A stretch of DNA of 64,000 nt, from positions 930,001 to 994,000 of the forward strand of contig NZ_CP081006.1 in NCBI RefSeq assembly GCF_022317005.1, in the 5' to 3' direction. A model generated the notes under the pieces. The model searched no databases, was not told the DNA's origin, and worked only from the letters and a program-made list of their open reading frames with translations. Made by a program: the position numbers and the translations under genes. Below, piece by piece: positions 26,611 to 35,385 of the stretch. Source of the DNA: Mycobacterium sp. IDR2000157661. Its GTDB lineage: Bacteria; Actinomycetota; Actinomycetes; Mycobacteriales; Mycobacteriaceae. How positions within the stretch are numbered: the stretch's first letter is position 1; the number at the start of each line of letters is the position of its first letter.

Positions 26611-28986
26611 ATGCGCGTTGACGGACGGGACATCACCGTCTCGGGCAGCCTGCTGCAACCGTTGACACGCCGGACCAACGACATCGTCCGGGTCGCCCTG
26701 GCCGCGGCGCTCCTGGTCGTCGTGACCATCAGCTCGCTGATCACCCGCAACGAGTGGGTGGCGCTGGAGCAGTCGATCTCCGAGATCGTCGGCGTCCTCA
26801 CCCCCACGCAGGCCAACCTCGTGTACCTGGCGTACGGCATCGCAATCGTCGCGCTGCCGTTCGTGATCCTGGTGAGCCTGATCGTCTCGCGGCAGTGGAA
26901 GCTGCTCGGCGCGTATGCGGCCGCCGCAGGCATCGCCGGCCTGGCGCTGTCGATCAGCGGTGTCGGCATCGCGGCGCCGCGCTGGCATTTCGACCTGTCC
27001 GAACGGCTCGACACCTTCGCCTCGCAGTTCGTCGACGACCCGCGCTGGATTGCGATGCTCGCGGCGGTGCTGACCGTGTCGGGACCGTGGCTGCCCGCAC
27101 GCTGGCGGCGCTGGTGGTGGGCGCTGCTGCTGGCGTTCGTGCCGATCCACCTGGTGATCAGCGCGGTGGTGCCGGCCCGCTCCCTGTTCGGGCTGGCCGT
27201 CGGGTGGTTCGTCGGGGCGCTCGTCGTCCTGGTCGTCGGCACGCCCGGGTTGGAGGTGCCGCTGGACAGTGCCGTGGTCGCGATGGCCCGGCGCGGATGC
27301 GTGGTGTGCGGCCTGACCGTGCTGCGGCCGGCCGGCGCAGGCCCGCTGTCGCTGAGCGCGACGTGTGAAGGGCATCGGTCGACCGCGGTGATGGAGTTGT
27401 ACGGACCCCACCAGCGCGGCGGCGGCGTGCTGCGGCAGCTGTGGAGCAAGGCGCGGCTGCGCGACCGGGAAACCGCGCCACTGCACGCGTCCATGCGCCG
27501 CGCGGTCGAGCACCGCGCGTTGATGGCCATTGCGATCGGTGAGCTGAAGCTGGCCAACACATCGACGGTCGCCGTCGCCGCATTGGATCGCGGCTGGACG
27601 CTCTACGCTCACACACCCGCCCGTGGGGCGCCGCTGGATGACCGCGCCGAGACCATTTCCGTTGTGCGCGTTTGGGAATCGCTGAGCGAGCTGCACGACT
27701 GCCAGATCTCGCACGGCGACCTGCGCAGCAGCGAGATCACCGTCGACGGCGACGCGGTGCTGTTCGGCGGATTCGCCTACGCCGAGTACGGCGCCACCGA
27801 CGCCCAGCTGCGATCCGACATCGCCCAGCTGCTGGTGACGACGACGCACCTCTACGACGCCGAGTCGGCGGTGCGTGCCGCGATCGACGCGTTCGGCAAG
27901 GACACGGTGCTGCTGGCGTCGCGCCGGCTCACCAAAGCCGCTGTGCCGTCGAGTATCCGACAGTCGGTCACCGACGCCAAGGCCGTCATCTCCGCAGCGC
28001 GCGACGAGGTCAAACGCCAGGCCCGGGTCGACGAGATCCGGGCCGAGACCGTCACCCGGTTCACCCGCAGTCAGCTGATCCAGCTGGTGCTGTTGACCGC
28101 CCTGGTCTACGTCGCCTACCCGTTCATCAGTTCGGTGCCCACGTTCATCACCGAACTGCGCACCGCGAACTGGTGGTGGGCGGCGCTGGGCCTGGCGGCG
28201 TCGGGCCTGACGTATGTCGGGGCGGCGGCGGCGCTGTGGGCGTGCGCGGACGGCCTGGTCAAGCTGCGTGGGCTGGTGGTCATGCAGGTGGCCAACAAGT
28301 TCGCCGCGACCACCACGCCCGCCGGTGTCGGCGGTCTCGCGTTGAGCGCGCGGTACCTGCAGAAGGGCGGCGTGAGCCCGATGCGCGCCACCACGGCGGT
28401 GGCGCTGCAGCAGTCGGTGCAGGTGATCACCCACATCGGGTTGCTGATCTTCTTCAGCACCGCCGCCGGTGTGTCGGCCGATCTCGCACGGTTCGTGCCG
28501 AGCGCCACCGTGCTGTATCTGGTCGCGGGCGTGCTGCTGGGCCTGATCGGCACCTCGCTGCTGGTGCCCAGGGTCAGGCAGTGGCTGGCCACCGCCGTGC
28601 GGCCGCGGCTGCAGGAGATGGTCGGCCATCTCGTCGAGCTTGCGCGTGAACCCAAGCGGCTGGCGGTGATCATGGCCGGTTGCGCCGCCACGACTCTGGG
28701 CAACGCGTTCGCGCTGTGGGCCGCCATCGAGGCGTTCGGCGGCGACACCTCCTTCATCACCGTGACGGTGGTGACGATGGTCGGTGGCACGCTGGCATCG
28801 GCGGCGCCGACCCCCGGCGGGGTGGGCGCAGTCGAGGCGGCGCTGATCGGCGGCCTCGCCGCATTCGGCATGCCCGCCGCGATCGCAGTGCCTTCGGTGT
28901 TGCTCTACCGGGTGCTCACGGCGTGGCTGCCGGTGTTCGTCGGGTGGCAGGTGATGCGCTGGATGACGACGAACGGACGGATCTGA
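26611..28986 (+). CDS. Two-part membrane protein with kinase-like central domain and lysylphosphatidylglycerol synthase-type flippase domain
   Basis: A 791-residue protein. Residues 1-220 hold several membrane segments. The soluble middle (about 250-465) has a degenerate kinase look, with HGDLRSSEITVDG near 368 and LFGGF where a kinase would have DFG. Residues 485-790 are a second membrane domain of the UPF0104/LPG-synthase family (KFAATTTPAGVGGLALSARYL; AAPTPGGVGAVEAALIGGL). By family, the C-terminal domain moves or flips a polyprenyl or phospholipid substrate. It precedes two mycolate-type methyltransferase genes on the same strand, so a lipid envelope role is reasonable but unproven. Confidence 0.85.
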   Translation: MRVDGRDITVSGSLLQPLTRRTNDIVRVALAAALLVVVTISSLITRNEWVALEQSISEIVGVLTPTQANLVYLAYGIAIVALPFVILVSLIVSRQWKLLGAYAAAAGIAGLALSISGVGIAAPRWHFDLSERLDTFASQFVDDPRWIAMLAAVLTVSGPWLPARWRRWWWALLLAFVPIHLVISAVVPARSLFGLAVGWFVGALVVLVVGTPGLEVPLDSAVVAMARRGCVVCGLTVLRPAGAGPLSLSATCEGHRSTAVMELYGPHQRGGGVLRQLWSKARLRDRETAPLHASMRRAVEHRALMAIAIGELKLANTSTVAVAALDRGWTLYAHTPARGAPLDDRAETISVVRVWESLSELHDCQISHGDLRSSEITVDGDAVLFGGFAYAEYGATDAQLRSDIAQLLVTTTHLYDAESAVRAAIDAFGKDTVLLASRRLTKAAVPSSIRQSVTDAKAVISAARDEVKRQARVDEIRAETVTRFTRSQLIQLVLLTALVYVAYPFISSVPTFITELRTANWWWAALGLAASGLTYVGAAAALWACADGLVKLRGLVVMQVANKFAATTTPAGVGGLALSARYLQKGGVSPMRATTAVALQQSVQVITHIGLLIFFSTAAGVSADLARFVPSATVLYLVAGVLLGLIGTSLLVPRVRQWLATAVRPRLQEMVGHLVELAREPKRLAVIMAGCAATTLGNAFALWAAIEAFGGDTSFITVTVVTMVGGTLASAAPTPGGVGAVEAALIGGLAAFGMPAAIAVPSVLLYRVLTAWLPVFVGWQVMRWMTTNGRI

Positions 28987-29239
28987 CGACGTCCAGCGCG
29001 GTGATCTGGTCTCGCGAACAGGGCGTGTACGGGATATTGCGGCACTCCAGTCGACGCGCCCGGTCTTTGCCCAGTTACATCCCGCGATCGACGCGGCGAA
29101 AGAGCGATAATCGACGCGCCGGTATATGTCGACGCTCAGCGGCGATGGAGCTTCCACGAGATGTATGGTCGGTGCGTCGTGTCGAGAGAAACTGCGCGAT
29201 TGTTGAATACCGATCCCTCGAACTACCAAAGGGTGGACC
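28987..29239 (+). promoter_or_regulatory. Upstream region of the methyltransferase pair with four TCGACGC repeats
   Basis: This 253-base gap contains near-identical direct repeats: TCGACGCGCC at 29051 and 29111, TCGACGCGGC at 29088, and TCGACGCTCA at 29129. GATAAT at 29105-29110, between the second and third copies, could be a -10 box. The repeats look like regulator half-sites for the downstream lipid-modification genes. No ORF in it convinces me. Confidence 0.4.
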
Positions 29240-30181
29240 GTGAGCGAGACCTCAAACGCAACGCAAAGCTCCCCGCAGGCGCAGTCCAAGTGGCTGTCGA
29301 AGTCCGCGTCGCAGACCCGCGGATCGGACAAGAAGGAAGTCCAGTTCCACTACGACATCTCCAACGACTTCTTCAAGCTGTGGCAGGACCCGACCCAGAC
29401 CTACAGCTGTGCATACTTCGAGAAGGACGATTACACCCTCGAGCAGGCGCAGCGGGCCAAGGTCGACCTCTCGCTGGGCAAGCTGGGCCTGCAACCGGGC
29501 ATGACACTGCTCGACATCGGCTGTGGATGGGGCTCGACGATCGCGCGCGCCGTGGAGAAGTACGACGTCAACGTCATCGGATTGACGCTGTCGGAGAACC
29601 AGAAGCAGCACATCGAGGACTACTGGTTCGCCAATCTGAAGAGCGACCGGAAGATGGAGGTGCGGCTACAGCCGTGGGAGGACTTCGACGGCAAGGTCGA
29701 CCGCATCGTGTCGATCGGCGCATTTGAGCACTTCGGCTTCAACAAGTACGACGACTACTTCAAGAAGACGTTCAACTGGATGCCCGACGACGGCGTGATG
29801 TTGCTACACACGATCATCATCCCCGAGGATGAGGAGATCAAGGCCAAGGGACTGCCGCTGACCATGTCGCGGGTGCGCTTCATCAAATTCATCATGGACG
29901 AGATCTACCCCGGTGGCCGTCTGCCCCTGGGCTCGATGGTGAAGGAGCACGCCGTCAAGGCGGGCTACACCGTGACCCGCGAGCAGCACCTGCAGCCGCA
30001 CTACGTCAAGACGCTGGACACGTGGGCGGCCAACCTGGAAGCCAAGAAGGACGAGGCGATCGCAATCACCTCCGAAGAGATCTACGAACGGTTCCACAAA
30101 TACCTGACCGGTTGCGCGGATCTGTTCCGCGAGGGCTATACCGACGTCGCGCAGTACACGTGCGAAAAATCGCCCGCTTAG
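29240..30181 (+). CDS. Cyclopropane mycolic acid synthase family SAM methyltransferase
   Basis: A 313-residue member of the CmaA/PcaA/MmaA family, which adds a methylene or methyl group from S-adenosylmethionine to unsaturated mycolic acid chains. The family features are all visible: [21 protein letters not shown]-binding LLDIGCGWG (94-98), [10 protein letters not shown] with Glu163-His164, LLHTI with His190, and the C-terminal LQPHYVKTL. Start is GTG at 29240. The N-terminal 30 residues are a Ser/Gln-rich extension. Specificity (cis, trans or oxygenated product) cannot be judged. Confidence 0.93.
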   Translation: MSETSNATQSSPQAQSKWLSKSASQTRGSDKKEVQFHYDISNDFFKLWQDPTQTYSCAYFEKDDYTLEQAQRAKVDLSLGKLGLQPGMTLLDIGCGWGSTIARAVEKYDVNVIGLTLSENQKQHIEDYWFANLKSDRKMEVRLQPWEDFDGKVDRIVSIGAFEHFGFNKYDDYFKKTFNWMPDDGVMLLHTIIIPEDEEIKAKGLPLTMSRVRFIKFIMDEIYPGGRLPLGSMVKEHAVKAGYTVTREQHLQPHYVKTLDTWAANLEAKKDEAIAITSEEIYERFHKYLTGCADLFREGYTDVAQYTCEKSPA

Positions 30182-30261
30182 CCGATTACGAAAACTGCGA
30201 TATACCGATTAGCCTGGCACGTCGCATTGGCTGAAGGACCGTTGGAGGAGGTCACCGGGAG

Positions 30262-31161
30262 ATGTTAGAAGGCTCGGGGAAAGCGTCTGGGACGACATCT
30301 GGGACGGCCATGAAGGTGGCCTACGAAGACGTCCAGGCCCACTACGACATCTCCAACGAGTTCTTCGGCCTGTTCCAGGACCCCACGCGGACGTACAGCT
30401 GCGCGTACTACGAGCGCGAGGACATGACGCTCGAAGAGGCGCAGATCGCCAAGATCGATCTCGCGCTCGGCAAGCTGGATCTGCGTCCGGGCATGACGCT
30501 GCTCGACGTCGGCTGCGGGTGGGCCTCGGTGATGAAGCGCGCGGTGGAGAAGTACGACGTGGACGTCGTCGGGCTGACGTTGAGCCGCAACCAGCGCGCG
30601 CTGGGCCAGCAGATCCTCGACGAGATGGACAGCGACCGCTCCCGGCGGGTGCTGTTGAAGGGCTGGGAGGAGTTCGACGAGCCCGTCGACCGCATCGTGT
30701 CCATCGAGGCGTTCGAGGCGTTCCCCAAGTCTCGCTACAAGGCGTTCTTCGACACCTGCTACCGCATCATGCCCGACGACGGCCGGATGGTGCTGCAGAC
30801 CATCATGGGCCATCCGCTCAAGCGCTGGCCGGAGATGGGCATCCCGATCGTGATGTCGGACCTGAAGTTCATGCGGTTCATCGCCAAGGAGATCTTCCCC
30901 GGCGGATCGGTGCCGTGCGACGAGGACGTCATCGAGTACTCCGGCAACGCCGGCTTCACCGTCGAGGCCCTCGACACCATGACCTCGCACTACGTGCGCA
31001 CACTCGACACCTGGGCGGAGAAGCTGGAGGCCGCCAGGGACCAGGCGATCGCGGTGACGTCGCAGGAGATCTATGACCGATACATGCGCTACCTGATCGG
31101 CTGCTCGGACTTCTTCCAGCGCAACGTCAGCTACGTCGGACAGTTCACCCTCGTCAAGTAG
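30262..31161 (+). CDS. Second cyclopropane-synthase family methyltransferase with altered active-site residues
   Basis: A 299-residue paralogue, 80 bases after the first. The SAM site LLDVGCGWA and HYDISNEFFGLF are kept. At the carbonate site, where family members read AFEHFG and LHTI, this protein reads AFEAFP (Glu152 kept, His replaced by Ala153) and LQTI (His replaced by Gln179). By eye alignment two residues near the catalytic bicarbonate are changed, so chemistry or substrate may differ. ATG at 30262 after GGAGGAGG and GGGAG. Not UmaA by this feature. Confidence 0.9.
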   Translation: MLEGSGKASGTTSGTAMKVAYEDVQAHYDISNEFFGLFQDPTRTYSCAYYEREDMTLEEAQIAKIDLALGKLDLRPGMTLLDVGCGWASVMKRAVEKYDVDVVGLTLSRNQRALGQQILDEMDSDRSRRVLLKGWEEFDEPVDRIVSIEAFEAFPKSRYKAFFDTCYRIMPDDGRMVLQTIMGHPLKRWPEMGIPIVMSDLKFMRFIAKEIFPGGSVPCDEDVIEYSGNAGFTVEALDTMTSHYVRTLDTWAEKLEAARDQAIAVTSQEIYDRYMRYLIGCSDFFQRNVSYVGQFTLVK

Positions 31162-31165
31162 GGGA

Positions 31166-32416
31166 TCAGTACGCCCCGAACGCGAGCGAGACGTTGTTGC
31201 CGCCGAAGCCGAACGAATTGCTCAGCGCATAGCGGTAGCGCCCTGGGCGGGGCTGCTCGGTGACGACATCGAGATCGATCTCGGGGTCGAGGCGCGTCAG
31301 GTTGAGCGTGGGCGGGATGACGCCGTCGCGCAGCGCCTGCACCGTCAGCACGGCCTCGACCGCACCTGCCGCGCCCAGTGAGTGTCCCAGAGCGGCCTTC
31401 GGCGCGTACACCGCCGGATTGTGACCGCCGAATGCGCGGCGGATTGCGTGCGCCTCGGCGAGATCGCCTGCCCTGGTTCCGGTGGCGTGGGCGTTGACGT
31501 GGTCGATGTCCGCCGGCGCCAGGCCGGCCAGCTGAACGGCCCGCACCATCGCGTCGGCGGCACTCTCGCCACTGGGTTCGGGTACCACGAAGTCGTAGCC
31601 GTCCGAGGTGATGGCCGCGCCCATCAGGCGAGCCAGCGGGCGCGCGCCCCGCGCCCGGGCGTGCTCCTCGGTTTCGATCAGCAACAAGGCACCGCCCTCC
31701 CCCAGCACCATGCCATCGCGGTATTCGTCGAACGGGCGGCACGCGCCTGCGGGATCGTCGTTGTTGATGGAGAGGATCCCCTGCTGAAGAAACGCTGCAA
31801 CGGGCACCGCCTCGATGTGGGTCTCGACGCCTCCGCAGATCGCGACGTCAGCCTCGCCCATGACCAGTTGCCGCCAGGCGTAGGCGATCGCCGCCGCGCC
31901 AGATGCGTCGGCCATCACCGGCGAGAGGATCCCCGCTTTGGCCTGGTGATCCAAGCCGACCGCAGCGGCGGCCCCGTTGGGCATGTACATCTGTATCGTC
32001 AGCGGCGACACCGCGCGCATGCCCTTCTGCCGCCAGTCGTCGTGCTGGGCGGGAATCTCCTCAGTCGAGCCCAGCGCCAGGCCGACGGACGCGGTCAGAC
32101 GCCTCTTGTCGACGTCCGGGTCGCCTGCAGCTTTCCAGAGTCGGCGCCCGAGCACCGTGGACATCTTCTGCATGAACGATGTGCGGCGTTGTTCGACGCG
32201 GCTCAGCTCCTCATCGAAGCTGTCCAGGAGCAGGCCGCCGATCCGCACCGGCGAGTTCAGTTCCTCGACGAACCACTTGTCGAGCATGCCGATTCCGCTG
32301 GCGCACATCCGCAATCGCTGCCAGGTCTCTTCGGCGCCAACCGCCAATGCGGTCGTCGATACCACTGCGGTAACGACGACATCGGGAAACCCGTCGCCGG
32401 TTCTCAGCGCGGCCAT
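31166..32416 (-). CDS. KasA/KasB-like beta-ketoacyl-ACP synthase with Asp in place of the active-site Cys
   Basis: A 416-residue protein, the same length as KasA and alignable throughout. The second catalytic elements are present: His310 in NAHATGT, Lys340 and His345 in PKAALGHSLGA, and the gating loop FGFGGNN. The nucleophile loop, ACSSG in KasA, reads ADASG here with Asp170 at the Cys position. Without the thiol it cannot form the acyl-enzyme, so it may be a decarboxylase, a chain-length-factor-like partner or a scaffold. AAGGAGT stands 8 bases before the ATG. It converges on the methyltransferase pair with a 4-base gap, suggesting mycolic or other envelope lipid metabolism. Confidence 0.92.
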   Translation of the reverse strand: MAALRTGDGFPDVVVTAVVSTTALAVGAEETWQRLRMCASGIGMLDKWFVEELNSPVRIGGLLLDSFDEELSRVEQRRTSFMQKMSTVLGRRLWKAAGDPDVDKRRLTASVGLALGSTEEIPAQHDDWRQKGMRAVSPLTIQMYMPNGAAAAVGLDHQAKAGILSPVMADASGAAAIAYAWRQLVMGEADVAICGGVETHIEAVPVAAFLQQGILSINNDDPAGACRPFDEYRDGMVLGEGGALLLIETEEHARARGARPLARLMGAAITSDGYDFVVPEPSGESAADAMVRAVQLAGLAPADIDHVNAHATGTRAGDLAEAHAIRRAFGGHNPAVYAPKAALGHSLGAAGAVEAVLTVQALRDGVIPPTLNLTRLDPEIDLDVVTEQPRPGRYRYALSNSFGFGGNNVSLAFGAY

Positions 32417-32504
32417 GTCCGATACTCCTTAGACGTGCACTCGCCAGCTGATTAAGTTGAGGTGACCTTGACTAGCTTAAGACCCGGTTGGCGGTGAATG
32501 AGCG

Positions 32505-32891
32505 GTGCCTGAACGCAATGTGCTCGGGGGACCGCTGGAACCCTGCAGCACCGAACCGATGACCGGCTTCTACCGCGACGGCTGTTGTTCGACGGGTCCC
32601 GAGGACATCGGCAGCCACACCATTTGCGCTGTGGTCACCGCTGAGTTCCTGGCCCATCAGCGCTCGATCGGCAACGACTTGTCCACGCCGCGACCCGAAT
32701 ACCGGTTTCCCGGTCTGCGTCCCGGCGACCGCTGGTGCGTCACCGCGGTGAACTGGCTCAAGGCGTACCAGGACGGCTTCGCCACGCCGGTGGTGCTGGC
32801 ATCGACGCACGAACGCACGCTCGAGGTGGTGGACCTGGAGGCACTGCGGGAGAACGCGGTGGACGTGCCCGACGACCTCGGTGGCCTGTAG
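32505..32891 (+). CDS. DUF2237 family protein
   Basis: A 128-residue soluble protein with the family start NVLGGPLEPCS...TGFYRDGCC and the Cys-containing segments DIGSHTICAVVTAEFL and DRWCVTAVNWL. The family is widespread and uncharacterised. Start is GTG at 32505, opposite to the ketosynthase gene with an 88-base shared promoter region. Confidence 0.85.
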   Translation: MPERNVLGGPLEPCSTEPMTGFYRDGCCSTGPEDIGSHTICAVVTAEFLAHQRSIGNDLSTPRPEYRFPGLRPGDRWCVTAVNWLKAYQDGFATPVVLASTHERTLEVVDLEALRENAVDVPDDLGGL

Positions 32892-32902
32892 CGCGACGGG
32901 TC

Positions 32903-33151
32903 CTACGTGTCGAGCACCGGGTCGTCGACCGCCGCGTGCGCCCGTCGCGCGCGGCGTCTGGCGATGGTCTGCGAGGTGGCGCGAACGAGAGCCCGCCACG
33001 GGAGGGAAACCGGCCACAGGAGGCCGAACAGCACCGAAACCGCAGCGTGGGCCGGTGAATTGAGGACGCCGGCGTTGGCACGCCAGAACCACCACCCAGT
33101 GGCTACACCGACGCCGACGTAGGCGATCAGTGTGAGTACGTGATCACCCAC
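32903..33151 (-). CDS. Small two-span membrane protein
   Basis: An 82-residue protein with two hydrophobic segments (LTLIAYVGVGVATGWWFW and AAVSVLFGLLWPVSLPW) and a basic C-terminal tail (ARRRARRAHAA). GTG start at 33151. No family recognised; this style of small membrane protein is common in mycobacteria. It converges on the DUF2237 gene. Confidence 0.6.
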   Translation of the reverse strand: MGDHVLTLIAYVGVGVATGWWFWRANAGVLNSPAHAAVSVLFGLLWPVSLPWRALVRATSQTIARRRARRAHAAVDDPVLDT

Positions 33152-33321
33152 ACCGCCATTATGGCTGCCGGGAGTCGACTGCGGCGCCCGGGCAAGGGCC
33201 TTCTGGCCTCAAGATCGGGGGCCTGTGCCCGTGCTGCCGAGTAGTTGCCATACCGTAAATTTTGCCTGGTAGCGCGCCCGATCGCCGTCTTTCCGGCGTG
33301 CAGTGAGCCGAAAGGACGTAG

Positions 33322-33687
33322 GTGCACAGTTCGAGCGTTGACGCTGACACGTCGGTGGGGTTCACCCGCGTCGGCGCCCACCGGTCGCCTCCGAAGTCAC
33401 ACCTGGAGTCGGCGGTCGACACCCGCGACAGGCCTCGGCGTCCCGTCGGCCGCCCTCGCGCCCTGTCCGACGGGGAGGTGGCTTTGGCGAATCGGCTCCA
33501 TGCCAGCGGCGTGCCCAAGGCGGCCATCGCGCGCCGGCTCGGTGTCAGCAGGCCCACGATCTACCGGGCGTTGGCGGGCGGCTCGTCTACCGAGCGGGCC
33601 GGGACTGCACTGTCCGCTCGGTTACCGAGCAACACGCAATTGACGGACTTTGCGATGCCGGCTGCGCGAGATTCCCTGCTCAGGTAG
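33322..33687 (+). CDS. Stand-alone Hin/resolvase-type helix-turn-helix protein
   Basis: A 121-residue protein. Residues 38-88 match the C-terminal DNA-binding domain of serine recombinases (RPVGRPRALSDGEVALANRL, then AAIARRLGVSRPTIYRAL). The catalytic resolvase domain with its Ser nucleophile is absent, and there is not enough upstream sequence to hold one. GTG at 33322 has AAAGGA 5 bases upstream, so it appears to be expressed as is. Either a domesticated DNA-binding protein or a recombinase relic. It is followed by a zinc-ribbon gene. Confidence 0.7.
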   Translation: MHSSSVDADTSVGFTRVGAHRSPPKSHLESAVDTRDRPRRPVGRPRALSDGEVALANRLHASGVPKAAIARRLGVSRPTIYRALAGGSSTERAGTALSARLPSNTQLTDFAMPAARDSLLR

Positions 33688-33763
33688 GGTTCAGCGTAGC
33701 GGGGTCGCTCACGGGGAGGCGAGCGGGCTATCACGACGGCAGCGCAACGCGTTGGGGGGTTCG

Positions 33764-33934
33764 ATGAGCGATACCGGTCAGCGGCTGGCCACTCTTGAAG
33801 CCGGCGCGGCACAGTTGCAGCACCGCAATGTGCGGTGTGCTGAGTGCGGCGCGGTGCACTGGGTGGCTAGGGCCATCAACGCCATGCCGTGCGGGCAGTG
33901 CGGCAAGACGATGAGGCTGACGGCGCGAGGCTGA
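33764..33934 (+). CDS. Small zinc-ribbon protein
   Basis: A 56-residue protein starting MSDTGQRLATLEAG. Two Cys pairs, CAEC and CGQC, are 14 residues apart and would bind one zinc ion. GGGGGG stands just before the ATG at 33764. It is 76 bases after the HTH gene and may be co-transcribed. Function unknown; possibly an adaptor in nucleic-acid binding. Confidence 0.6.
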   Translation: MSDTGQRLATLEAGAAQLQHRNVRCAECGAVHWVARAINAMPCGQCGKTMRLTARG

Positions 33935-33937
33935 GCG

Positions 33938-35053
33938 TCAGTCGCCGAAGCTCACCCCGATTTCGCGGGCTGTGAGCACCGCGTCGCTGTCGAGCGGAAC
34001 CTTCTTCATTCGTCGCGTCGCCTCGGCTAGCGGCACATAGTCGACGTTCGGCGGGTTCAGCGAGACCATGACACCGTCGGCGCCCTCGGCGAGCCCTCGC
34101 ACGGCCGCGGCTCCGAAGCGTAGACCGAGCACTCGGTCGAACGCCGTCGGCGACCCGCCCCGCAGCAGGTGACCCAGCACGACGGTGCGCGACTCCTTGC
34201 CGGTGAGCTCCTCGAGGCGGGCCGCAACCTGCGCCCCGATCCCGCCGAGGCGCTCGGCCTGGCCGATGCTGTGGCCCAGCACCGCCGTCTCACCGCCCCG
34301 GGGCGCCGCCCCTTCGGCGACCACCACGATGGAGAACTTCGCGCCACGGCGCTCACGCTGCCTGATGGTGTCGGCCACCGGTTCGAGATCGAATGGTATC
34401 TCCGGGATGAGGATCGCGTGGGCGCCGGATGCGATCCCCGCCTCAAGCGCGATCCACCCGGCGTAGCGCCCCATCACCTCGACCACGATGACGCGGCCGT
34501 GTGAAGTGGCCGTGGTGAACAACCGGTCGATGCACTCGCAGGCGAAACTCACCGCCGTGTCGAAGCCGAAGGTTTGCTGTGTCTTGTCGAGGTCGTTGTC
34601 GATGGTCTTGGGCACCGCGACGACGCGCATGCCCCCTTCGAACAGCCGGTGCGCGATCGCGAGCGAACCGTCTCCCCCGGCGGTCACCAGCGCGTCGATC
34701 CCGTTGTCTCCGAACAATTGCACCAATTCCGCGGTGCGATCGACGGTGAGGTAGCCCCCGTCCGGCTGACGCACCGGGTATGCCGTCGGATTGTTGCGGT
34801 TGGTCGTGCCGATGATCGTGCCGCCGCGGTGCAGGATGCCGCGGACCGACTCCCGTGTCAGCTCCACCAAGCCGCCCTCGGGATAGTGCTCGGGGTTCAG
34901 GAGACCGGTGAAGCCGTCGCGGATGCCGACGACGTCCCAGCCGCGATTGTGCCCCGCGAGCGTCACGGCCCGGATGACGGCATTCAGCCCCGGTGCGTCT
35001 CCGCCACCGGTCGACACCGCGATGCGCTTGATCGGACGATTGGTTGCGGTCAC
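33938..35053 (-). CDS. 6-phosphofructokinase, actinobacterial group III type
   Basis: A 371-residue PfkA-family enzyme phosphorylating fructose 6-phosphate. Motifs: STGGGDAPGLNAVIRA, TAGGDGSLAIA, PKTIDND, GRYAGWIA. The GGDGS site keeps the Gly of ATP-dependent enzymes while PKTIDND carries the Lys typical of PPi enzymes. This Gly/Lys pair is, as I recall, found in Streptomyces ATP-PFKs. It differs from the main mycobacterial PfkA I remember. GTG at 35053 is preferred (VTATNRPIKRIAV); an ATG at 35086 is possible. Confidence 0.9.
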   Translation of the reverse strand: MTATNRPIKRIAVSTGGGDAPGLNAVIRAVTLAGHNRGWDVVGIRDGFTGLLNPEHYPEGGLVELTRESVRGILHRGGTIIGTTNRNNPTAYPVRQPDGGYLTVDRTAELVQLFGDNGIDALVTAGGDGSLAIAHRLFEGGMRVVAVPKTIDNDLDKTQQTFGFDTAVSFACECIDRLFTTATSHGRVIVVEVMGRYAGWIALEAGIASGAHAILIPEIPFDLEPVADTIRQRERRGAKFSIVVVAEGAAPRGGETAVLGHSIGQAERLGGIGAQVAARLEELTGKESRTVVLGHLLRGGSPTAFDRVLGLRFGAAAVRGLAEGADGVMVSLNPPNVDYVPLAEATRRMKKVPLDSDAVLTAREIGVSFGD

Positions 35054-35218
35054 GCGCCGAGCGTACGTCGGCTCCGGCCCGAGCATTCGGGCGAGCGGTC
35101 CATCGCCGCAACCGACGCTAGGGTGAGTTCGGTGTCAGCCGCTGTCATCGAGCTCAAGCAACCCCCGCCCGCCGTCATGCTGGTGGCCATTCATCTAACG
35201 TAGGCAAGCTGAACCACA

Positions 35219-35304
35219 TGGTGGCAGGTGCAGGATTCGAACCTGCGTAGGCGTAAGCCGACGGATTTACAGTCCGCTCCCATTGGCCGCTCGGGCAACC
35301 TGCC
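35219..35304 (-). tRNA. tRNA-Tyr (GUA anticodon), CCA encoded
   Basis: Minus-strand tRNA with acceptor GGCAGGT / ACCTGCC, anticodon region GGACTGTAAATCC (anticodon GTA), a long class II variable arm and T loop TTCGAAT. The 3' CCA is encoded at 35219-35221. A class II variable arm with GTA identifies tRNA-Tyr. Confidence 0.96.
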
Positions 35305-35385
35305 TGGTTTGGTGCGCATCGCAGGATACAACGAGGATGTACCCCAGACCCAAATCGAGCCCAACCACCGAGGAGGACCGGATCC

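Noticed and set aside
31190..31205. GFGGNN in the ketosynthase taken as a lost catalytic His
   Set aside because: The His in KasA GFGGHN is in the gating loop. The catalytic His pair corresponds to His310 and His345, both present. Only the Cys-to-Asp change is real.
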